Shown in pieces: positions 25,461 through 38,477 of a stretch of 64,000 nt of DNA; the first letter of the stretch is position 1, and each line of letters begins with the position of its first letter. The position numbers were made by a program, and so were the translations under genes. Origin of the DNA: Polytrichum commune. Lineage: Eukaryota > Streptophyta > Polytrichopsida > Polytrichales > Polytrichaceae. The notes beneath the pieces were generated by a model. It had not been told where the DNA came from. It saw only the letters and a program-made list of their open reading frames with translations, and did not search any database. Where the stretch lies: positions 7,750,501 to 7,814,500 of the forward strand of contig OX485805.1 of the NCBI GenBank assembly GCA_950295325.1, read 5' to 3'.

Positions 25461-26004
25461 TTCAATAGCTACATGTGAAGGAGGAAAAATTTAATTCAAA
25501 CAAAAACTATTACTTATTACTTATTGTGGAGCAAGATCTATCATTGTGAAGTTGAGAGTCCATTTTGGGACATAATGTAAGCATGCCTTAAATGTTCACT
25601 TTTATCTATGCACTAAGCATCCACTTCACATAGGACGTGAAGCACGCAAGCAGTGCGAGACGATTAGCAAATCCTATTTTCATTTTCATTAGATGATATC
25701 ATATGGTCCCCATAAATGTGTTTACTATTGAGCTTAGAATGATTAACAACCTTTGATCACGTAGATCAATCTCTTAACACATTTGTTTTGGGGTCCGTTT
25801 TTAGATCCACATCTAAGCACATAATTCTCAAATATAGGTGTTTGTTTAAAGTAAGACATCAAAGTAGGTCCCCTTATCGTATAAGCATTTACAGGTTAAC
25901 TGGCTCCCCAACCTAAATCATTCGACAAGGCCTTGTGAAGTTAATCTCATTACACCATTGATAGCATTATTTGACATGACAATATTTGCGGTTGACAACA
26001 AGAT

Positions 26005-26941
26005 ACCGTAGGTTCATAGCTGGTTCGACAGAAAATAATTCTAAAAATAGATGCCGAAATTTTTGGAATATTATTTGCATTTTTTGCCGAATATGAAATT
26101 AATTATTTTTCAAAATTGCCGAAAAGTAAGAAATTTTTACTTCTCACTAGAGTTTTACTTGCAGTGGAAGCATATGTAAATTTTGAAATAGAGAAGGTGC
26201 TCCTTTTGTAATCAAGCTCACTTACATTAGTCCACAAAGAATATGGGTTAAGAAGTAGCAAGACTCTAGGTGAGGCTTTTCAAATGTGTTGTACACAAAT
26301 TTTTGGAGTCCAATTGAGCATAGAAGATGAAGTTTTATAGAATTTTGTCCAACTAACAAAAGTTGAGAAATCAATCCTTCTTCCACCTCCAACAAGTTTT
26401 GTGTCAAAATAAGTCTTTATGCAAAAGATATGGACAAAACATTGCAGCCGTGTAAAGATCAAAAAATTAAAATGCGTTCATAACAGTTTTTCGGAGCTCA
26501 TTTGTGCATAGAAGATCAATTTTTTTGGAATTTTGTTGGTCTAAGAAAAGTTTAGAAATCAAGTAATCTTTCACCTCCAACAAATTTTATGTCATTTGAA
26601 GACTCTATGCAAAAGTTATACGTGTTATAAAAATGAAGTCTAACTTGGTGCTTCACCTCAAAGTTTACATATCCCATATGCATTGTTGAACGCAACTCCA
26701 CTCTACTTGCATAAAGCACAGAGCATTCTCAACTCTTCACTTACATCTTACTTGTCATTCAATGCAAAAGAGATGTACAAGATATAAGCTTAAACAGATA
26801 ATGAATTTAAGCTGAATTTTTAAAAATTAAAAGAGAAAATTGCCGAAAATATGAATATTCTATTTTTAGGTGCCGAACCGACTTTTGAAATTTAATTGAT
26901 TATTTGGCAAACATGTGTCGAACCAGCTATGAACCTACGGT
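26005..26941. mobile_element. Terminal-inverted-repeat element with internal tandem duplication
   Basis: Perfect 26-bp inverted termini lie at 26005-26030 (starting ACCGTAGGTTCATAGC) and 26916-26941. Inner TGCCGAA and TATTTTTAG blocks are also mirrored. The interior has two diverged units about 187 bp apart, with GCATAGAAGATGAAG near 26318 and GCATAGAAGATCAA near 26504. There is no coding capacity and no clear target duplication. The family is unknown. Confidence 0.65.
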
Positions 26942-28119
26942 AGGTACATTTCCAAGGGGGACAATGCTGACAAAGATTATATGACATTATTATGGACTTC
27001 AATTATTAGATTTTGCTAGACGCCTTTCTCAAAGACAGAAGCTTCGTGTGCACTTTCAAATCTCAATTTTCTTTGATAAGAGCAGTATCTTCCACATCTC
27101 ATGACATTCAAACCTCTGCAAGAATTGAAAGAAACAAAAATGAGGTCCTTTTGTGAATGTAATGAGATCTGGGATATCTGCTCAGGAAAATAATCTCTAC
27201 AGAACTTTTACTTGGAAGAATCTGCAATTTAACATCTCTTGACATGATGCTAAATTTATGCACCCGGTCTTGTATCTCAGTTTTAGCACAATGAAAAACT
27301 CAGCAGTCGTCAAAAGAAAATGAACGTAGAGTCAGAGAGGAAATAATGACCACTTATAATAACCTTAATGATGTAATCCACGGAGGTTAGCCTCCCCCAC
27401 TAATGATTTTCTGCTTTAAATAAAACAAATGCTTGCATTATATTTGACACAGAAGCAACTCAATAATGTGGAGACAAACAGTGGAACAAAAATCGGTTTA
27501 TAGTTTTGGAAAACAGTAGAGAAATATTAGGATATGGATAAGCTGAATATGGGCTCTTGTTTAGTGATCACCTTCACCTCAAGATGAAGGACGTGCTTAT
27601 CAGAGTTTGTGGTACGATCATTGATTTATTGATGCCAAGGAGCTTCATCATTCACTAGAGGTTTGACAGAAATTGTGAAAATAAGATGTTTACCTCAACA
27701 AAAAAACCCTCACTGGGTAGAAGAAAAGGTCATCGTCAAACGGACATGAGCTGGAACTCAGTGCACAGTACATGGAAGCAGAAGCTCAGATATTTACTCG
27801 GATGAACTCAGAATTCCTTGAAATAACAGTTCCAGAACCTTAATACAAGTACATAAATTCACAACTAACGGGCGAAAGGAGGACACAGCCCTGAAAGTAT
27901 AGTGCAAAAACATTTGAAAGCAAAGAGCAGATGGCATCATGTACACAGACATACATTAACGGTATCTACTTTTCACTAATCTGCGAAGGAGGGGTTTGGT
28001 CGTTGGAATAAGATTCAGAAAGCCCGACCCAAATGCACAGAAGACTCCTTCGCCCTTGCAAAGGAAAAAAATGGGTGTACGTATCACACAGCCGCAGATC
28101 GGAATGATGTGCTTTGCAA

Positions 28120-28964
28120 TTACAACGCAGCTCCCTTGAACAGCATCACCGCCAATCTTCCCACACAAAAATGGATAAAACATCCGCAGGAATGCGTCAC
28201 ATAAGAACCAAAACTCGTTCCCGCCACGCATTGCCAACCAGGGCCATACGACTTGTCGAATTCCTGCAAGACAACTTCGAGATCTGAGAATAGGGCTACA
28301 GTAACAGCAGCTCAGGTTCGACTGTTTTCAAAGAAATCCACTCTAAGAATGACACATAATTGAAAAATAGTAAGCCTCTTGGCGACCAAGATCCACGCTA
28401 AGCTACCGTCTAACCTAAACTTGCATCGAAAGAGTTCGTATCTTAACGAGATCAGCATCTAGAACTGAAACTTGCATCGAAATGATCCAGACGTGAAAAC
28501 TAAACCTCATCGACTTAGAGCACGTGATACTTCAAAATGAAGAAAACTCCAGGACGATGTATTCTACTCTCAAAATTTCTGCTTGAGGAATAGCAAGAGA
28601 GTACATCCAGTATAGACTTTCTGTAACTGGAAATATTACTACAAAAAAAGCCTACAACAGTCTTGGCCCCAGAATGCAAAACAGGAAGACCTCGATTAGC
28701 CCGGTTGCAGGTCCCTCGAAAGGAAACCGGATTAGTGTTTTTCTTCCAACAAATTCTCCGTGTGCGCAATGCTCAACATCGGCCCTATACAGAAAAATGA
28801 TAACGGAGATTGGAAGTGGAAATTACCTTCTTAATATAGCACGCAATGTCCTTGCAATCGGTGACATCATGCAAGTCCAAGGCCTCCGATGCACAGCGCA
28901 TGGCGTGCACCTGCATCTTATCGGTCATATCTGTGTCTCCGACGACTGCCTTTCCTTCCAACAT
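28120..28964 (-). CDS. LC8-type dynein light chain
   Basis: Exons 28964-28827 and 28263-28120 (GT-AG, phase 0) give 93 residues. The reading MLEGKAVVGDTDMTDKMQVH followed by ALDLHDVTDCKDIACYIKK, then EFDKSYGPGWQC and FGSYVTH, is the LC8/DYNLL fold, a small dimeric hub that binds short linear motifs in dynein and many other proteins. The intron falls exactly between KK and EFD. Only the first in-frame ATG gives a standard N-terminus. The usual HSLGGFIYF strand reads HSCGCFIHF and CIVG reads CVAG, so the second half is more divergent than the first. Plants lack a classical dynein motor in most lineages, so the role is probably non-motor. It could be a diverging paralogue. Confidence 0.88.
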
Positions 28965-30110
28965 GTTGACAAGTTCCGACCGTGAGGGCAATTCTCAGCC
29001 TGAAGTGTCAGCCTCCAATACCAAATCGGACTCGGTACGGCAACACCGCCAATTGCGAGCCTCGACTGCTCAAAACAACTGAGAACGTGGTCCTCTATGG
29101 CAGCACATTTTCCTGCAGTGCAACCACAATCCGGTGGACCAGCAGATCTACACTATCTCCACCAAAGATAGCTAGCCTTGCAGCAGCACGTCAATCTGAT
29201 CACAAAAACCGCGCAAATGTGTTAGGCCTCCGGTGCTCTCTCAAGTGCTGGAAATTGAAGACGAAAGTGACCTCAATATATGTATATAACTCGGTCAAGA
29301 CTCACCAAGAAGTATGGGAGCAACAAGAGGTAGAAATTCAAGAACCGAGGAACTCCAAGCCTGTAAACAACCTTCTCAATCTCTACTCCACACAACAGAG
29401 TCGCAAACGAAGCTTCCAAATGCGAAACGAATTACAACTGCTTACAAAAAGATCAGCCTCTACAACACCACACGCTCCTCCCCACCTCAGACAACGTCGC
29501 ACAAAGAACAACACGAAGCAGCGGAAGCATAGAATTGACACCTGTTGCACTCGCCACTTCGTGAAACTAAAAGTTGACAACACCAAGTCACACAAGAGGC
29601 ACAGCACCGTTCCGCGAGACTCCAGTCCTCCGACACAAACTCCGGGATCACGACTCCACGCAGGCAAGCCGTAGAATGCTGAACGCGGACAGCACTGCTC
29701 AAACCCGACGAGGTCACGAGGAGCAACGCTCAATCTGCGGACTGTGTCGCCGGAAAGTGGGAGGATAGATCACCACATGCACAGGAAAAAGTGAAAAAAT
29801 AGCAATAACTTTCGAAAAAATCGGGGAAAATTCCAGAAACTTCAGAAATTTTGCAGGAAACGTTTCCGTGAAGCGCGTGGTTCCAATGCGGAGTGCGCGT
29901 GCAACACCGTGACGATGCCCGAATCATGCTCTGTGCTTCGATTATTATGGCGGGGAGGGAGAAAGCTCGGAGGCCGGAGATCGCTTCCGAAGATAGTTTT
30001 GCGAGGGAAAGTGTTTCTATAAGTTGCTAGGACTCTCGTCGCGGTGGTCCCGGGATCGAAACTCCCCGCCGGCAAATGATATCTCGAATCTACATGTGTC
30101 ACCTCCTTGA
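28965..30110 (-). promoter_or_regulatory. GC-rich upstream region of the LC8 gene
   Basis: This 1.1-kb block is clearly richer in GC and CpG than the flanks and ends abruptly near 30100. It likely contains the promoter and 5' leader of the dynein light chain gene, possibly with an untranslated exon. The plus-strand open frames across it (for example 28982-29674) show no domain and run antisense to this region. Confidence 0.4.
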
Positions 30111-31630
30111 ACCTCTTCCACCTGGAAAGCTAAGGTGGAAGTAAAGAAGCAACCCACGTCCATACAACTCTTGTTGATATTATTTCATCGAGAATTGTAA
30201 CTTGGCCCCCGAAAAGACGTGCATATGTTACATTTTAAAGACAAACGTGGACCAAAGCTAGAGTAGTTAGTGTAGAACCCTCAAAAGCTTGGCTAATCAT
30301 GCAAGGAAGTTGATGCCCATGGGATCGTTTCGGGTTCATAGTGCTCGCATGGTGAAGTTGAGTGGAATTTTAATGGACGAGGCCATGGGAAATATAAAGT
30401 TCGGTGAGGGAAAATAATCATAAGTTGTTGAGCATATGCCCCCCACCCCAACACATACATACACATAAAAAAAAGAAAAACTAAGGTGAAGGTATGAAGC
30501 AATCATGAGCCCTCAATCGTACAAAAGCAACCTTTGTCTTATGCGTGTCTCGCGATCATACGAGCGTTCAAATGGTCTAGTGAATTTTGATCGGTGGTAT
30601 CTCATCTTAAGTATAACCACAACATCAAGTTTTCATATTGCTTTGTTTGCTTCATTTTGTATACAAACTTCACAAGAACTAAATGTGACCTTGGAAGTCC
30701 TTCATTGTATTCAAACGGTTGAACCGAAAGTCCATTCACTTTGAAATAGTAGTTTTTTGCCAATATTCAATGGATATTCATATTCAATAAACACTCGATT
30801 GGATGCACTTTGAAATGCATAACATCATTCAGTCATGTGGGTTAGTTCCATGACTAAGGATATATGTCAATTATATTATGCGGGGCCCAAACAAAGTGAG
30901 AATATTCATTTATTATTCATACATTCAAGTTGACACTTGGAAATTTGGGCGGATCATTGTTCATCTTGGTATTACTCATAGCAACACTATAACTAAAAAA
31001 AGATAAACACTACTCACAATATTCTTACTATTCATCCCAACATAGTTGATTATCAATACCGGCGTCAATTTCTTCCTATTTTATGAGTTTCTTCCCAGGA
31101 AAGTAAGACAGTGAAAGCCCACGTCAAATGCCAAATACAAAATGGAACACAACTATACATTTGAATGATAATGTTATGTGTTACATCATGTACCTCGTTT
31201 TGTATGTAAGATGAAACAATTAGTGGTTGTTCACTAACTTTCAATGGATGTCAATTTCTTTGGCACCAATGAGTTTGTTGAGAGTTAGGTTGTGGCCCCA
31301 CTATACTAGTGGATAAGTTATATGACACCGGTACACACCTCAAGGACAAAGGAACGAGGCAACTAGAGTCACCGGACATGCAAAAATGCTGAGTTAAGTG
31401 TTGAGGATTTTAATTGGGACAACCTTTTACGATAGGTCCAAAATGTTTCTACATCATCCGCTTAGGTGGATGTATGGGGTGATGACTAAGCACGGAGTAA
31501 TAACGTAGTTTGTTAAAATTCTTGTGCCCAAGTCCCCAATTGTCATCCGAAACAAAGTGGATCGGTGAGAATTATGTAGAGTTCATTATGTAGGTCATAA
31601 TATGCCATGAACCCACAAAAAAAAAGTGTT
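30111..31630. other. Intergenic, no gene seen
   Basis: AT-rich sequence with no recognisable gene, repeat pair or RNA. Confidence 0.3.
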
Positions 31631-31981
31631 GCATACAATGAACGGGGAGGATTGACTGCTACTTATAGATGAACCAATCAAGTTTGAGAAATAATCAGTC
31701 GAAGTTCAAGGCATTTTGAAAATAATTATCGAACATTTTAGAGGAATCTATGGAATAAACCTTTAACAAACCAAAAGATGTCAACATGTGACCAATTGGG
31801 CTTGGAAACGCTAGGATCTTGACCAATTATGGCTAAACACTTCCCCGAACATTGATTGCATATTTTTTTAGTAGCCATATCTTGCTTGGATAGAGGTGAT
31901 CTTTAATCATTTATTCAATGCAGTTATGTATCAAGAAAGTAGTTGTTTTGTATATTCCACCAAGTATTTGTAAATATATTA

Positions 31982-32300
31982 GGGCCACTTCACATACAAC
32001 CATGAGGGCTCTTGATTCTCATCCAAAGGCCATACCACTGACCTGGGATGCCGGAGTTTGCGTCGGGTCTACCTCTTGGAGGTGGACCTAACGCAAATTC
32101 CGACAAACCATGAAACATTATTTATAGCCTGTCATGTGGAAATCCATGTACACTTTTCATACATGATAATTTCTTTGGGTCCTTGGGCCTCAAATTTTCA
32201 AGTCAAAGAGTGGAGTCATGGTTTAACAATTTGTTTTTTAGCTTGTCATACCAAAATGGGTGGGCCAAACCAACCTTGCATAGGTTGAGCCAAGAGTCAA
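31982..32300. mobile_element. One-ended copy of the GGGCCACTTCACAC MITE family
   Basis: It begins GGGCCACTTCACATAC directly after TTA (31979-31981) and includes the family's interior phrase around CTACCTCTTGGAGGT. No matching right terminus was found, so the right side is truncated or replaced by the dispersed element that follows. Confidence 0.45.
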
Positions 32301-34060
32301 GGCAATGAGTCCCATGGACAAACGTATTTTGAAACCTAAAGTTATCTCATAATGTTTGGAATGACAAGAGGAGATGCAAGGAGTTTCATCCAGCTTTGAA
32401 AACAAGCTCCAACACACATCGAACTAACAAACTCTTAATGAAAAATTCTCTCAAAGAAGGATCAACCCCACAGTTTCACCCCTTACTGAGGGACTTAATG
32501 ATAAGCTCTAGTGTATGTTAAATACAACTCAAACTTTGCATGCATGCTTGGTTCATAAGCTATCCACATGATGTTCAACCAAGTTAACATAAGTTAGTCC
32601 ACCAAATGCGTTTGGAAGTTTGGTCCATGTAGCTTCTTGGAGGGATTCGCTATGCGGTCCCCCCCCCCCCCCCCCTTTGATATATCATGTTCCTTGACAT
32701 TTGCACTTTGATGAGCAATTCAAGAAAACCAAAGGATAAAATATCCTCGAGGGACCCGGATTAAAGAAGAACTCCAATCAAATGCCAACACATGCTTTTG
32801 ATTGAAGGATGTTTTGGATGCTCGATGTGATGCTAGTTTAATCTTTGTACAACTTGCTCCATAAATTATGTGTTCTAGGATCACATAAAAGACAAACCGA
32901 ATTGGGGAGCATCTTTCCCATTATATATACACAACCCATCATCGTGAAATGAAATGCACCAATCTTGATACATTCCACATGTAAGAACCCGTGAAGCTCT
33001 CACTTTGAGGAACTACTTAAAAGAAGTTTAGGGCACCCCCTACGAAGTCGGCAAAACCCACTAGATGACATTATTTTGGACCCTCTCTCGTGTGGAAAGG
33101 TGTGATGGAAGTTTCCTACAAAAGAAGAATTAACAATCGACATAATTGTAGGGGAAAGTTGAGGTTTGAGTAGGGAGGAATCGACCGTTTCTCTATTTTG
33201 GAATCGGAAATTGACTTCCATTTGAGCAAAAATTTCAATTCACAAAAAATTGATGGTGTGAACTATCCATAATTGTTGCATTTCTTTGAAGTTTTCTCAT
33301 ATTTTGGTGATTTATTTATAGTTTTCCATAATATAAAAACATAAAGTCTAAGAGTCATGCAATTCAAAATGGATAAATGTGATGACAGCCACCCGACGGC
33401 CGGCCACATCCTAACTTGCATGTTTGACAACAAGGTGAATCTCCTATCTCATACATATGTCCCCCCACCCCCCCCCCCCCCTTTAACTCCACACATAAGT
33501 GCTCGGGCACCAACAAGGTGCTTAGAGATACCGGACCAAAGATTTGCTAACATCAACAAAGGTTTACTATTTCTTCTCTCAAATTTTGAAAATTTTGAAA
33601 TGACAATTTGTGCAATTTGCAGTAAGGTAGCTAGATGGGGTCTTAAGTGGCTCGTTTTCTTAATTGGACCCTTAGATGGATATGTGGTTCGGTGAGGATC
33701 ACAAAGAAACTATCATAAAGACACATGTTTTAAAGAGATTGAATTACGTCTTCAAATTTTAGTAAGTACTCTACACTCGATAGTGAACATAATTGGGAGC
33801 ACCTATGTATCCAATCAAGAAATCAACAAACATGCACTTCCAATAACCATAACTAACTCGTTCGAGGTCCGATTTCTACATATGTTTTCAGTGTAGATTT
33901 GCTAATGCAGTACAAGTTTTGTTGTGCACATGTAATCAATAAAAGTTGGAGAACATGAAAAACAAACCAAATAACACCCACACACCTTAGTGCTAAGTTA
34001 GCCAAGCTGAAACAAATCCCAAGCCAATCCCAACATTCCAAGTTGGATGTGGAGTTGGAA
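32140..34060. repeat. Dispersed element, copy 1
   Basis: Several blocks align in order with 57600-58930. They include the GGGTGGGCCAA phrase (32260 and 57660), CTCAAAGAAGGATCAA (32453 and 58275) and a 280-bp block (33720-33990 and 58650-58920) around AAGAAATCAACAAACAT. Shorter relatives occur at 38090-38220 and 57030-57130. No coding domain is visible. A C17 run lies at 32659-32675 and another C-rich run at about 33461-33481. Confidence 0.55.
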
Positions 34061-34073
34061 TTGCCCACAACAA

Positions 34074-34577
34074 GAGTCACTTCATAGACAAGATCGAGAG
34101 CCCGTGACCATTATACTTCAAGCACTCTCATTGGTGGAAAGGGTGGAGCCGGTCCAAGTTTGCTCCAGACTACGCTTGAGGGACCAACGGAGTATGTGAA
34201 TGCAAGATGGATGTAAAGTCTACATGGATTCCTACATGGCATCAAATGGTTCTTGTTTCATGGTCACTTGGACTATTTTCAAAAACCACTTCTTGGATGT
34301 AGGCCTAACACAAAACCAAGAGACCATGGCACTCCGAACGCTCACAACCGTTGGTTTATTCTATTTGATCATGTGTGAGGGCCAGCATGAGTAAAAATTC
34401 ATTGACATAGCATTTGGTTGAGGACCCGGTCACATATGACTTCACACTACACTTGAGGGTCCGTGACCACACCACATGAGTTTGGAGGTGTGTTGGGACG
34501 GCCTTGGGACACTTTCGTTTTGGGCTCTCACAATTTCATGGTCACGGCTCTTGGCTCGTGTGTGAAGTGGTCCTAGG
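34074..34577. mobile_element. MITE of the GGGCCACTTCACAC family, copy 3
   Basis: It shares nearly the whole length of 24227-24725, including the ATGCAAGATGGATGTAAAG interior. The ends are more diverged (GAGTCACTTCATAG and GTGTGAAGTGGTCC) and no target duplication remains, so it is probably older. Confidence 0.6.
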
Positions 34578-34839
34578 CCACACATCCTACATGTCTAAAA
34601 AGCTTACACCGACGATCCGCCCTCACCCAATCACCTCCCATGGCCACGCTTTCAATGCCCGAATCACAAAGTGTCCTAAACCCACACTCCTCAAATTCAA
34701 AGCAAGGCCTAGCATTGGTTGCAGCCAAGCCCGTTCGAATCCAAGTCAACTTGTTCCCCACCCGCGTTCTCGGATGTTCCCAACCCACAAGGTAAAATTG
34801 CACCGGTGTCCCGGGACATTTTTGGGGCATAATCGGTCA

Positions 34840-35385
34840 CAATCCTAGTGTTTCCAAGTCCAACCGATTACATGTTAACATCTTCAGCCAATCCTTTCGT
34901 ACATTGGGGTATATTCTCTAAATTCCTCTAAATTGATGCGTAATTTTGCTGAAGTTACCTTGAACTTCAACCGATTATCTCTCAAGCTTTATGGGTTCAC
35001 AGTAACTACACTAAATATGATATTTCGTGTCACTTACTATATGGATTTACACAATGCTATATATTTTTGGTTGTTGATGTAAATTTTTGGTAGAATATGA
35101 GATATACAATAAATAGATATAGCATTGCATAATTCCAAACAGTAAGCGACACTAAATATCATATTTAGTGTAGCAGTCGGTTTCTCCCCGTTCAATGAAC
35201 GGGGAGAACGCTGACATATGACATCTTTCGGTTTCTTCTTTGTTAATTTGAGATGTTATTTTCTCTAAATTCCTTTTACAATGATGGGTCATTATCCTGA
35301 AGTCTTGAAGTTCAACCGGTTATATCTCAAACTCCACCGGTTCAACTGCAACCGGTGGCCGGTTCTCCCCGTTCATTGAATTGAA
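34840..35385. mobile_element. Nested small inverted-repeat elements
   Basis: Two partial copies of the AACCGGTTGAAGTT family meet at a near-perfect palindrome, TTCTCCCCGTTCA and its mirror, at 35182-35208. Between them at about 35010-35170 is a palindromic element with GTGTCACTTACTAT-like inverted ends, matching 4787-4965. A G16 run follows at 35397-35412. Confidence 0.5.
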
Positions 35386-35671
35386 CCCAATCATTTGGGG
35401 GGGGGGGGGGGGTTGTCAGGCCTACTTCTGATTGGCCCGTTTCCGTTGATGGCTTTTGTGCAATTTCCGAGCATCATGTGGACATGGTTGCCGAGGCTCT
35501 CCAGGTCACATCTTTGGAGGGTGGGGCTACTTAACTTATAAGAAGTAGCTTACATGAGGCTCACCGTGTTCCGATTGCATGGCTGGGAACTATGCAACCA
35601 AGCCGGCTCAAGATAAAGATATAGATATAACAGGCACCGTAGGGTATAACAATAACAATAATAGATAGATA

Positions 35672-35800
35672 GGGCCACTTCACACACGAGCCAAGAGCCG
35701 TGACCATGAAACTGTGAGAGCCCAAAAGAAAGTGTCCAACGGCCGTCCCAACACACCTCCAAAATCATGTAGTGTGCTCACGGGCCCTCAAGTGTAGTGT
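35672..35800. repeat. MITE fragment of the GGGCCACTTCACAC family
   Basis: Starts GGGCCACTTCACACACGAG and is truncated after CCCTCAAGTGTAGTG. It is in reverse orientation relative to 24227-24725. Confidence 0.5.
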
Positions 35801-36033
35801 TATTTGTTTATCGCACATTGTTTTTATAATTAATGCCAGTGACTTCCCCAAGATTCATCCACTTGACGTCTCATCCGCTCGACGTTCCATCTGCTCACGC
35901 CTTCATCCGCTTGACGTTGTGTCGGTCTTCGTATATTGTCTAATCATCCTAACAATGCTAACTAACTAACATTAATCTAATTCCTAACATCTAATTCTTT
36001 TTCTTACTAATCTGTGAGCCTTAGACCAACCTT

Positions 36034-36270
36034 ATGAAGAAATGGGTTATCTTAATTTTGGTCATTAGTGTAGCTCAGGCCTCATTGATCGTGTGTGCTT
36101 GCACTAGTTATACACAATCTGAAGCTTATAGTCAAAGAGATATTAACATGAGATTATGTTATCCCTTCTATTTTGATTTTCATCTGAATCCATATGGTGA
36201 ACATGGTTATTGTCTCTATTCCACAACTTTGGAGTCGATACAAAATGAGTGTTCCAGGTCCCAACATTGA
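36034..36270 (+). CDS. Small open frame with signal-peptide-like start, unrecognised
   Basis: A 78-residue frame starts MKKWVILILVISVAQA, which has the charge and hydrophobic core of a secretion signal. Six cysteines follow in a polar stretch containing RLCYPFYFDF and EHGYC. This could be a small secreted cysteine-rich peptide or a fragment of a receptor-kinase ectodomain. No homologue is recognised and it may be chance. Confidence 0.2.
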   Translation: MKKWVILILVISVAQASLIVCACTSYTQSEAYSQRDINMRLCYPFYFDFHLNPYGEHGYCLYSTTLESIQNECSRSQH

Positions 36271-36849
36271 TCAAGGTTTTGTACTGACATTCGATTTTGT
36301 ACCGACCGTAGATTTTATCTAAAGTACCATGTGAATCTAATCCTAGAGATCCTTTACTCTTTGCCATGCAATTGGTTTTCTCCCTAATTCCCTTGTTGGA
36401 GGCCTCCGACTTCAATGATTCCTATACCTTGCTCTGGTTTAGACTATTGGCCTTGTTGGATAAATCTCCTTATACAATAAAACTAGAGTTCCTTTGGCTT
36501 ACCTAGACTCCAGGTTGGTGTTTGTGGCCCCTGGTTCCTACAATCTACCAAGAGTAGACATTGTCTTTGGTATATGGGTTTCCTATCGTGTAACATTGTC
36601 TACCAACATACATAGCATTGTTCATTTACACAATATCTATAACTTTCACCAAAAACATAGCCCATGCTCCTAATATTTGCAAAAATATGAACATTTATCA
36701 TACACATCAACTAAAGCATGGGTTCTCCACTATATTGCCTACTAGTTCCTACATCTTATTAGGCTCGGTCCCGGAGTAGCCTTATGATGATTGTAGAACA
36801 TATGTGATCGGGCCTTCAACCAAATGTTATATTCCTTGAATGTGTATTC

Positions 36850-37167
36850 ATGCGGGTCTTCACGCATGATAAAATAGAATAAACCATCAGTTGTGCGTGT
36901 TCAAAGTGTCATGGTCTCCCAATGGTTTTGTGTTAGGCCTACCTCCAAGAGGTGGTTTTTGAAAATAGTCCAAGTGACCATGAAACATGATCCATTGGAT
37001 GCCATGTAGGGATCCATGTGGACTTTACATTCATCTTGCATTCACATACTCCGTTGGTCCCTCAAGCGTAGTGTGAAGCGGACTTGGAGCGGCTCCGCCT
37101 TTTCCACCAATGAGAGTGCTTGAAGTGTAATGGTCACAGGCTCTCAGTCCCGTGTGTGAAGTGGCCC
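36850..37167. repeat. MITE of the GGGCCACTTCACAC family, partial, inverted
   Basis: It matches about two thirds of 24227-24725 in reverse orientation, ending GTGTGTGAAGTGGCCC followed by TAA. Confidence 0.55.
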
Positions 37168-37179
37168 TAAGGGCCACCA

Positions 37180-37385
37180 ATGAAGAGACCGCTAGTTACG
37201 GATGAACTGATTGAGTTTGAGAAATCACCGGTTGAAGTTCATCATCAAGGTGTCGGCAAAATCACCCATCGTTATAGAGGAATCTATGGAATATACCTCA
37301 CTTTCATAAAGAAGAAACTAAAAGATGTCAACGTGTAAACCGGTTGGACTTGGAAACACGACTAGGATCTCGACCGATTATGTCC
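37180..37385. repeat. Repeat of the AACCGGTTGAAGTT family
   Basis: Aligns in order with 25290-25460 and 31640-31850, including GAGGAATCTATGGAAT and GATGTCAAC blocks. Confidence 0.5.
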
Positions 37386-37408
37386 AAAAAAATATTCCCA
37401 TATGTTGA

Positions 37409-37892
37409 GGGCCACTTTACACTACAACTTGAGGGCCCTTGACCCGTGATGGACAAGTTGTGTGACTGGTCAAGGAGCATGAGACAATCCAAGTTCACTT
37501 TACACTAGACCATGAGGCGTGAGGGAACAAAATTCTTAATGCACGAAAAATCTGCATGGCATCAAAAGAATATATGTTTTAATGATTTTTGGATATTGCA
37601 TTAGGCCCATCAAGAAGAGATGGATCTAATGCAAAAACTAGGGGTTGTGACAAACAATTATATTGTTGTTGGCTCCTGGGAATATTATGTAACCTTCGTT
37701 GGATTCTGAACTACCTATTATTTGGTTTTGTCCATAAAACATGTTGCAATTTGCGAACATGGTTACACTAAGCTTGAGGGCCTGTTGATTGCAAAATTGG
37801 ATTACTATTTTCCACAGTACGGCCTTTGGATGATTTTCAAGGGCCCTTAGATTTTTACAGTTAAGGATCTTGGTTTGTGTGTAGAGTGGGCC
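37409..37892. mobile_element. Diverged MITE of the GGGCCACTT family
   Basis: The left end is GGGCCACTTTACACTAC and the right end is GTGTGTAGAGTGGGCC. The interior is distant from the other copies. Flanking trinucleotides (TGA and TAA) differ at one position. Confidence 0.5.
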
Positions 37893-38477
37893 TAACTTGG
37901 GGTCACCTCAATACTGGCCCTCTTCGCATGCCATTTAAAAGTTATAATTTATGTGTGTAGGTTTATAATTCACGTTCATGGGTTGGCACTTTGTCATGCT
38001 TTGCTTTCCATGGACTAACGCAAACGTCCCTAATTCGGTTACTTATCTTAATACATCACCTATATTTGGGTAGTGTGTGGTTGGATGTAGGTTGAAGAGT
38101 AGATCTTGGATATGTACCAAAGATATATGTATTTGAAAAAAACTGGAATACGTGTTCAAAGTTTATTAACCACTCTAAACTCAATTGTCAACATAATCTA
38201 GGGCCCTACATGGTTTTCTTTTTATGGGTCCAACACTTTTGCCTATGAATCATTCATAGCATATTAAAAATTTATAGATTGTTGCTACATTTTCAATTTT
38301 ACATTCGCAGATCGAAGAAAAATCCTAGCTTTGAAATCCAAGTTGAGTCGCAAACACCAAAAACTAACCATTTAAGACACATTTATCAATAAAATAAGAA
38401 AATTAGCAAAACTATATGGAGGTTAATGCAATAAAGTTCTTGAAATGTCAAACATTGTGTGACTCTGATATGACTAC

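Noticed and set aside
28982-29674. 230-residue plus-strand protein
   Set aside because: It lies antisense in the GC-rich leader of the dynein light chain gene, with no domain and a composition expected by chance.
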